NCBI GenBank assembly: GCA_002633005.1
Contig: NMRA01000620.1
Coordinates: forward strand, 146,520 to 198,776
DNA length: 52,257 nt
Reading direction: 5' to 3'
Origin: Phoronis australis
Lineage: Eukaryota; Phoronida; Phoronidae
Shown here: positions 48,791 through 52,257 of the stretch, in pieces
Layout of the letters: each line of letters opens with the position of its first letter
How positions within the stretch are numbered: the stretch's first letter is position 1
Program-made: the position numbers and the translations under genes
The notes under the pieces: model-generated
Told to the model about the DNA's origin: nothing
The model's input: the letters and a program-made list of their open reading frames with translations, nothing else
Database searches by the model: none

Positions 48791-48903
48791 TCAGTGTATT
48801 CTGGTTCGAACTGATAGCCTGTGAAACCTAACGATCCGACCCGTGAAGTCTTCGTCGGATGAGCTCTTGACTAAGTCGGGATTGGCGCCGGGCGAGTTGC
48901 CAT
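48727..48903 (-). pseudogene. Frameshifted first exon of a P2X7-like zinc-domain protein (copy 1)
   Basis: On the minus strand, ATG at 48903 is followed within ten codons by a stop. Another frame continues FTGYQFEPEYTDQEIIEM and then RREYAQARERMDSSL, up to a donor-like TTTG|GTGAGC. An acidic serine N-terminus followed by YQFEPEYTDEE resembles the start of invertebrate proteins usually named 'P2X purinoceptor 7-like', which carry only the zinc-binding C-terminal domain (from memory). Relative to copy 2 there is an 8-base and a 1-base insertion, so this copy is broken or was read wrongly. Its 3' part is antisense to the THAP-like frame. Confidence 0.4.
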
Positions 48904-49615
48904 GTAGAGTTTATTATTCAGCGTTCTGTTTCAAAATGAATTGTTCTCATCCTAAAATGATCCTAACCAATGCTTATCTGAAACTGAAACAAAGTCTGTC
49001 TCATTAGATAGAATTTGTAATGCCTTGGAGTGCTCGTGAGTGCAAATGTTTTAAGAAGCCAGCAATGAATATACCAGTGCGTTACCGGCTTTGATGCCGG
49101 CAACAAAGGTAATTGACGAGACACCGAGGCCGTGTGAGCGCATGCTAATTCGAGTGTTTGCTGACTGAAAGCTGTTGTGAAACAATTACTCGTTTTGTTA
49201 TGCTATGGTCACATGTTAGAAGAATCTTGTGTACTCCGGTTCAAACTGATAGCCTTTGAAACCTGACGATCCATCAGTAAAGTTTTCGTCGGATGAGCTC
49301 TCGTCTAAGTCGGGATTGCAAGTTGCCATGTGAACGTTTATTATGCTGCATTGTTTTTCAAAATGAATTATTCTCACCCTAACCAAAGCTTATATAAAAC
49401 TGAAACAAAGTCTGTCTCATTCGATAGAATTTGTAATGCCTTTGAAGTATTCATGAGTGCAAATGTTATGAGAAGCCAGCAATGAATAAACCACTGCGTT
49501 ACCGTCACCGAGGCCGTGTGAGCGCATACTAATTCAGTGTTTGCTGAGAGCAAGCTGTTGTGAAACAATAACTCGATTTTATATGCTATGGCCAAAAGTT
49601 AGGGGAATCTTTATT
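48795..49615. repeat. Tandem duplication of about 435 bp (first exon plus upstream sequence)
   Basis: Unit 1 (48795-49229) and unit 2 (49230-49615) share long blocks, such as GAAACAAAGTCTGTCTCATT, GAAGCCAGCAATGAAT and CACCGAGGCCGTGTGAGCGC. They differ by substitutions and an approximately 30-bp deletion. Each holds the N-terminal coding segment at its left end on the minus strand. Divergence is well above the near-identity of the N-associated duplicates, so this duplication is likely genuine and old. Confidence 0.75.
49216..49329 (-). pseudogene. First exon of a P2X7-like zinc-domain protein (copy 2), cut short by the duplication
   Basis: The ATG at 49329 opens MATCNPDLDESSSDENFTDG, then GFKGYQFEPEYT. 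The sequence leaves the shared segment at the duplication boundary and stops after RFF (37 residues). The start region is intact here, unlike copy 1, but the downstream exon part is lost. Confidence 0.35.
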
Positions 49616-49787
49616 TAGAAATACGAATACATTATTCAAATCATAGTTACTGGCTGTACAACTTTTGCCCTGACGGTTCTGTGAAAGGTGAGCCTGCCCT
49701 TAGCAGCCTGTGACAATTAAGTAGATTTTCTATTTCGTGGCTAATTCACCAATATAATTACGTGCACGTTATTTCTGTGACTCACTG

Positions 49788-52053
49788 TTATAGTCTGTTC
49801 GTGACTGGAGGTTTAGTTTCCAACTCAAGCTGGTTTATGTTCGTGATGTCCAGTCCCGGCGGCCGCGACGACCTGATCGGGTTCCGAGCCACTGGCTGGG
49901 ATAACAAGCGTTNTCGTCAACAATTTAGTCATTTTCCAGAAACAATGCGATATACATTATGTATACTCTCACACAAATTATGAATGCTAACACAGTGTTC
50001 CTGTCCGCCTTTTCATGACCAGATTTAGGATCACCAAATAATGTAACTAGGGCTAAACAATTTTAGAGGTACTTCTCGACTATCAGCCAATGGCTGTATT
50101 TCTCATGCTCCAGCGATAGAAGTATATTCTGCACCTTACTGGGTTACCAGAAATGGGTAACACTATTTGCGATTGGCTAATGTTGTTTTTACAGCGACAC
50201 CTAATGCAAAACAAATGTTGCATTCTAATGTATGTGAATGCAAACGTTTTGCAGAAATTGTGCAACTTGTAACGGGTAACTTTTTGAATAGTGAATTATC
50301 AGAACTCAAATATCAGAAATCAGGAATGTTTATCACGGGTAGGCATTGACCTCACAATGCAGTTTACATAACAACTTAAGGTTATCTCCAACCTTATTTA
50401 GTGGTCTCTATTCTAACTCGTATATCAAAAACACTAAGCTTTGTCAACTAGTAAAAGTATATATTTTCTGAAAGAAAAAATTGGGGAATATGAAAATACT
50501 TTGTGTATTAATGTACCATTATTATTTTTACGTAAAAACCTTTTTAAGTCAAAATTTTATTTTTAAGAAAGGTACATTCATAGCAAAATAACCCCTCGGT
50601 CGATTTCAATGAAACTTTTTTTAAATGAAAACTTCACCAGTTACCTCAAAAATGCTTTGAGGAATTTTCGATTAATCTTTTTGTCTGGTTTCTATGACAA
50701 ATCAACTCGCAAAACGTAACGTTTCTTTGTAAAAAACGTAAGTCGTATTAGTCTTTGTTACATTACGCAAAAATAGGCCTTTATATCAAAAATCCTTAAA
50801 GCGTTTTTGAGACTAATGACAAAATATTAAATTTTGAAAGTTCCAGCGAAATCCACCTAGCCGTTTTTGAGAACTCGTGTTCCTAAATTCAAATAAAGTC
50901 AATTTGTCGAAGCAGAGAAAAAGCCGATTAAACTGGAACAAGTAAAAATCTGAAAATCTTCGGTTAATTGTTGGGTTTAAACTTGTTTTCGGAACACGTA
51001 ACCTACATGTATACAAGCCTTAAATATGTTCGCTATTTCAACATTCACTCTCAATGTCAACTGATTTTGCAGTGCGTAATTAATTTAATTACCATTAAAA
51101 CGTACCGTCCCCTAACTCTTACTGTTGTTCGCGATCTTTTGGCCTACTTTATATAAATAGGTCACAGTTCATTGTTTTTCACATAATCTGTACGCGTCAC
51201 GTGCTGGGACACTGATACGAAACCAAATAAGAAATGGATTACAAAAATTGAATCGGTGGCTAAAGCATATGTCGTTAGCATGAGCTTGAAACATTGAAAT
51301 GTCAATTTATTAATTGAATGAATGAATTAGGGTGAGGATTTGTCTCTTTTCAAAACTTGCTGTGTTCATGACCACAGGGGCCTGAGGCGACCGTAGCATT
51401 CGTTCTCAACGCCAACGGTAATATGCATGTAGACGCACAACTCCCTTAAAGGAGAATGTCACCCAAAAACAACTTATTTTGTATCAATTTAGATCGAGTA
51501 GTTCTGCTCGATAACGGCAGGTTCGGTTGCGTTACCTGACACCTGACGGCAGACGGAGGTGTTGAAATTATCCAGTGACGTAATTGGTTTCACAAGCAGT
51601 CTGTTCAGCAGTTCACAACGCGGGTTAGTGGTGTCAGCTTATCGCTTGATTCATCGTTTAACACCAATAAATCATCAAATTTCGATGTAAAACCCTTAAA
51701 AATACACCTAATTCTTATAAAAACGTGTTGTTTTATTTCGCTGTTACGGATTTACTGGTATTTGGACACACTGTAGCCTACAAAGTTCGGCAGGCCAATT
51801 TACCAAGGTCCGTAGCAGGAGTTTGGGGTCGGTTCGGAGATAAATTCGAAGTATTCTTCCGTGAAATACAGACAGAAGAACCTAGATCTGTGTTGTTTAT
51901 ACTTGTGATTTTTTGAGTTCTAAATACACAAAACGCTTGTTATCCCGGCCAGTGGCTCGGAACCCGATCAGACCCGTTGCGGCCGCCGGGACTGGCACGA
52001 ACAAAAACCAGCTTGAGTTGGAAACTAAACCTCCAGTCACGAAAAGACTATAA
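49788..52053. mobile_element. 2.27-kb element bounded by about 123-bp inverted repeats
   Basis: 49788-49912 and 51932-52053 are reverse complements with few differences. Shared words include CTGGAGGTTTAGTTTCCAAC, CAGTCCCGGCGGCCGC and GATCGGGTTCCGAGCC. Weaker similarity extends about 20 bp further outward on both sides. The interior has no recognisable transposase, so the element is non-autonomous or a foldback. The N at 49913 sits exactly at the inner edge of the left arm, so the arrangement depends on a contig join. Confidence 0.65.
49914..51931. other. Interior of the inverted-repeat element, no gene seen
   Basis: AT-rich. Short unrecognised frames only (up to 73 codons). Confidence 0.45.
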
Positions 52054-52095
52054 TAGTGAACCAAATAAATAACATGCGCGCACCCAGGAGGGTCG

Positions 52096-52115
52096 GGGGG
52101 CTCGAATGAGCCCCC
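52096..52115. repeat. Short hairpin GGGGGCTC-GAAT-GAGCCCCC
   Basis: An eight-base perfect stem with a four-base loop, followed by CTATTTG. The hairpin at 40903-40922 is also followed by AGCCCCCTAT. Both may be remnants of one repeat family. Confidence 0.55.
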
Positions 52116-52257
52116 TATTTGACGAAGTTGGCAAAAAGGTCTGCCTCAGAGAAACAAAAAGTCCGAGAAAACGAGATAAAAGTCCACTTAAAAGGTGCAA
52201 AAGTACGATTTACAACACGTACAGATCCTATCGTGCTACTATTTTTTTAGTCGACCG

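Noticed and set aside
1-52257. CRISPR arrays, bacterial operons, phage or viral genes
   Set aside because: No spaced direct repeats, no gene-dense operons and no viral structural or replication proteins. Introns and SINE/LINE content show animal nuclear DNA.

Overview
This is about 52 kb of AT-rich, intron-bearing eukaryotic DNA. It looks like the genome of a marine invertebrate animal, for example a hemichordate, amphioxus, echinoderm or mollusc. The reasons are long introns, GT-AG splice sites, animal-type gene fragments, frequent TACATGTA-like low-complexity words, and many decayed transposons. I cannot name the species. There are no rRNA genes, CRISPR arrays, bacterial operons or recognisable viral genes.

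One gene can be rebuilt with confidence: a plus-strand MFSD4-type major facilitator transporter. Its coding exons are at 30863-30964, 36966-37248 and 39291-40321. They join in phase (0, then 1) into a 471-residue, 12-helix protein. A second first-coding exon of the same family lies at 47523-47654. It keeps the EDGDISR motif, the phase-0 donor and exactly 9 nt between splice acceptor and ATG. The locus is therefore probably a tandem transporter cluster whose next member runs past the right edge. A candidate 5' untranslated exon sits at 28156-28202.

The left 28 kb is mostly repeats. It holds a minus-strand LINE C-terminal fragment (about 0.9-2.07 kb), a frameshifted unknown protein-family fragment (2.9-3.4 kb), and a Ulp1-protease-like remnant (10.05-10.25 kb). 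It also holds a tandem array of about 192-bp units (12.57-13.26 kb). A 5.4-kb terminal-inverted-repeat element (14140-19512) carries GGTCGGC-rich ends and a nested 265-bp solo LTR with a perfect 5-bp target duplication. Part of a second copy (20393-22693) is followed by both the filled and the empty insertion site.

The transporter introns and flanks contain a tRNA-derived SINE head, a 94-bp palindromic MITE and a CRE-bearing inverted-repeat element. The right end (48.4-49.6 kb) has a THAP-like zinc-finger fragment. Antisense to its end is a tandem-duplicated first exon resembling invertebrate 'P2X7-like' zinc-domain proteins. Another inverted-repeat element lies at 49.79-52.05 kb.

Five of the six single-N gaps lie at junctions where sequence on one side is repeated nearby on the other. 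This is the signature of unmerged haplotypes or failed contig overlaps, so several apparent duplications here may be assembly artefacts.
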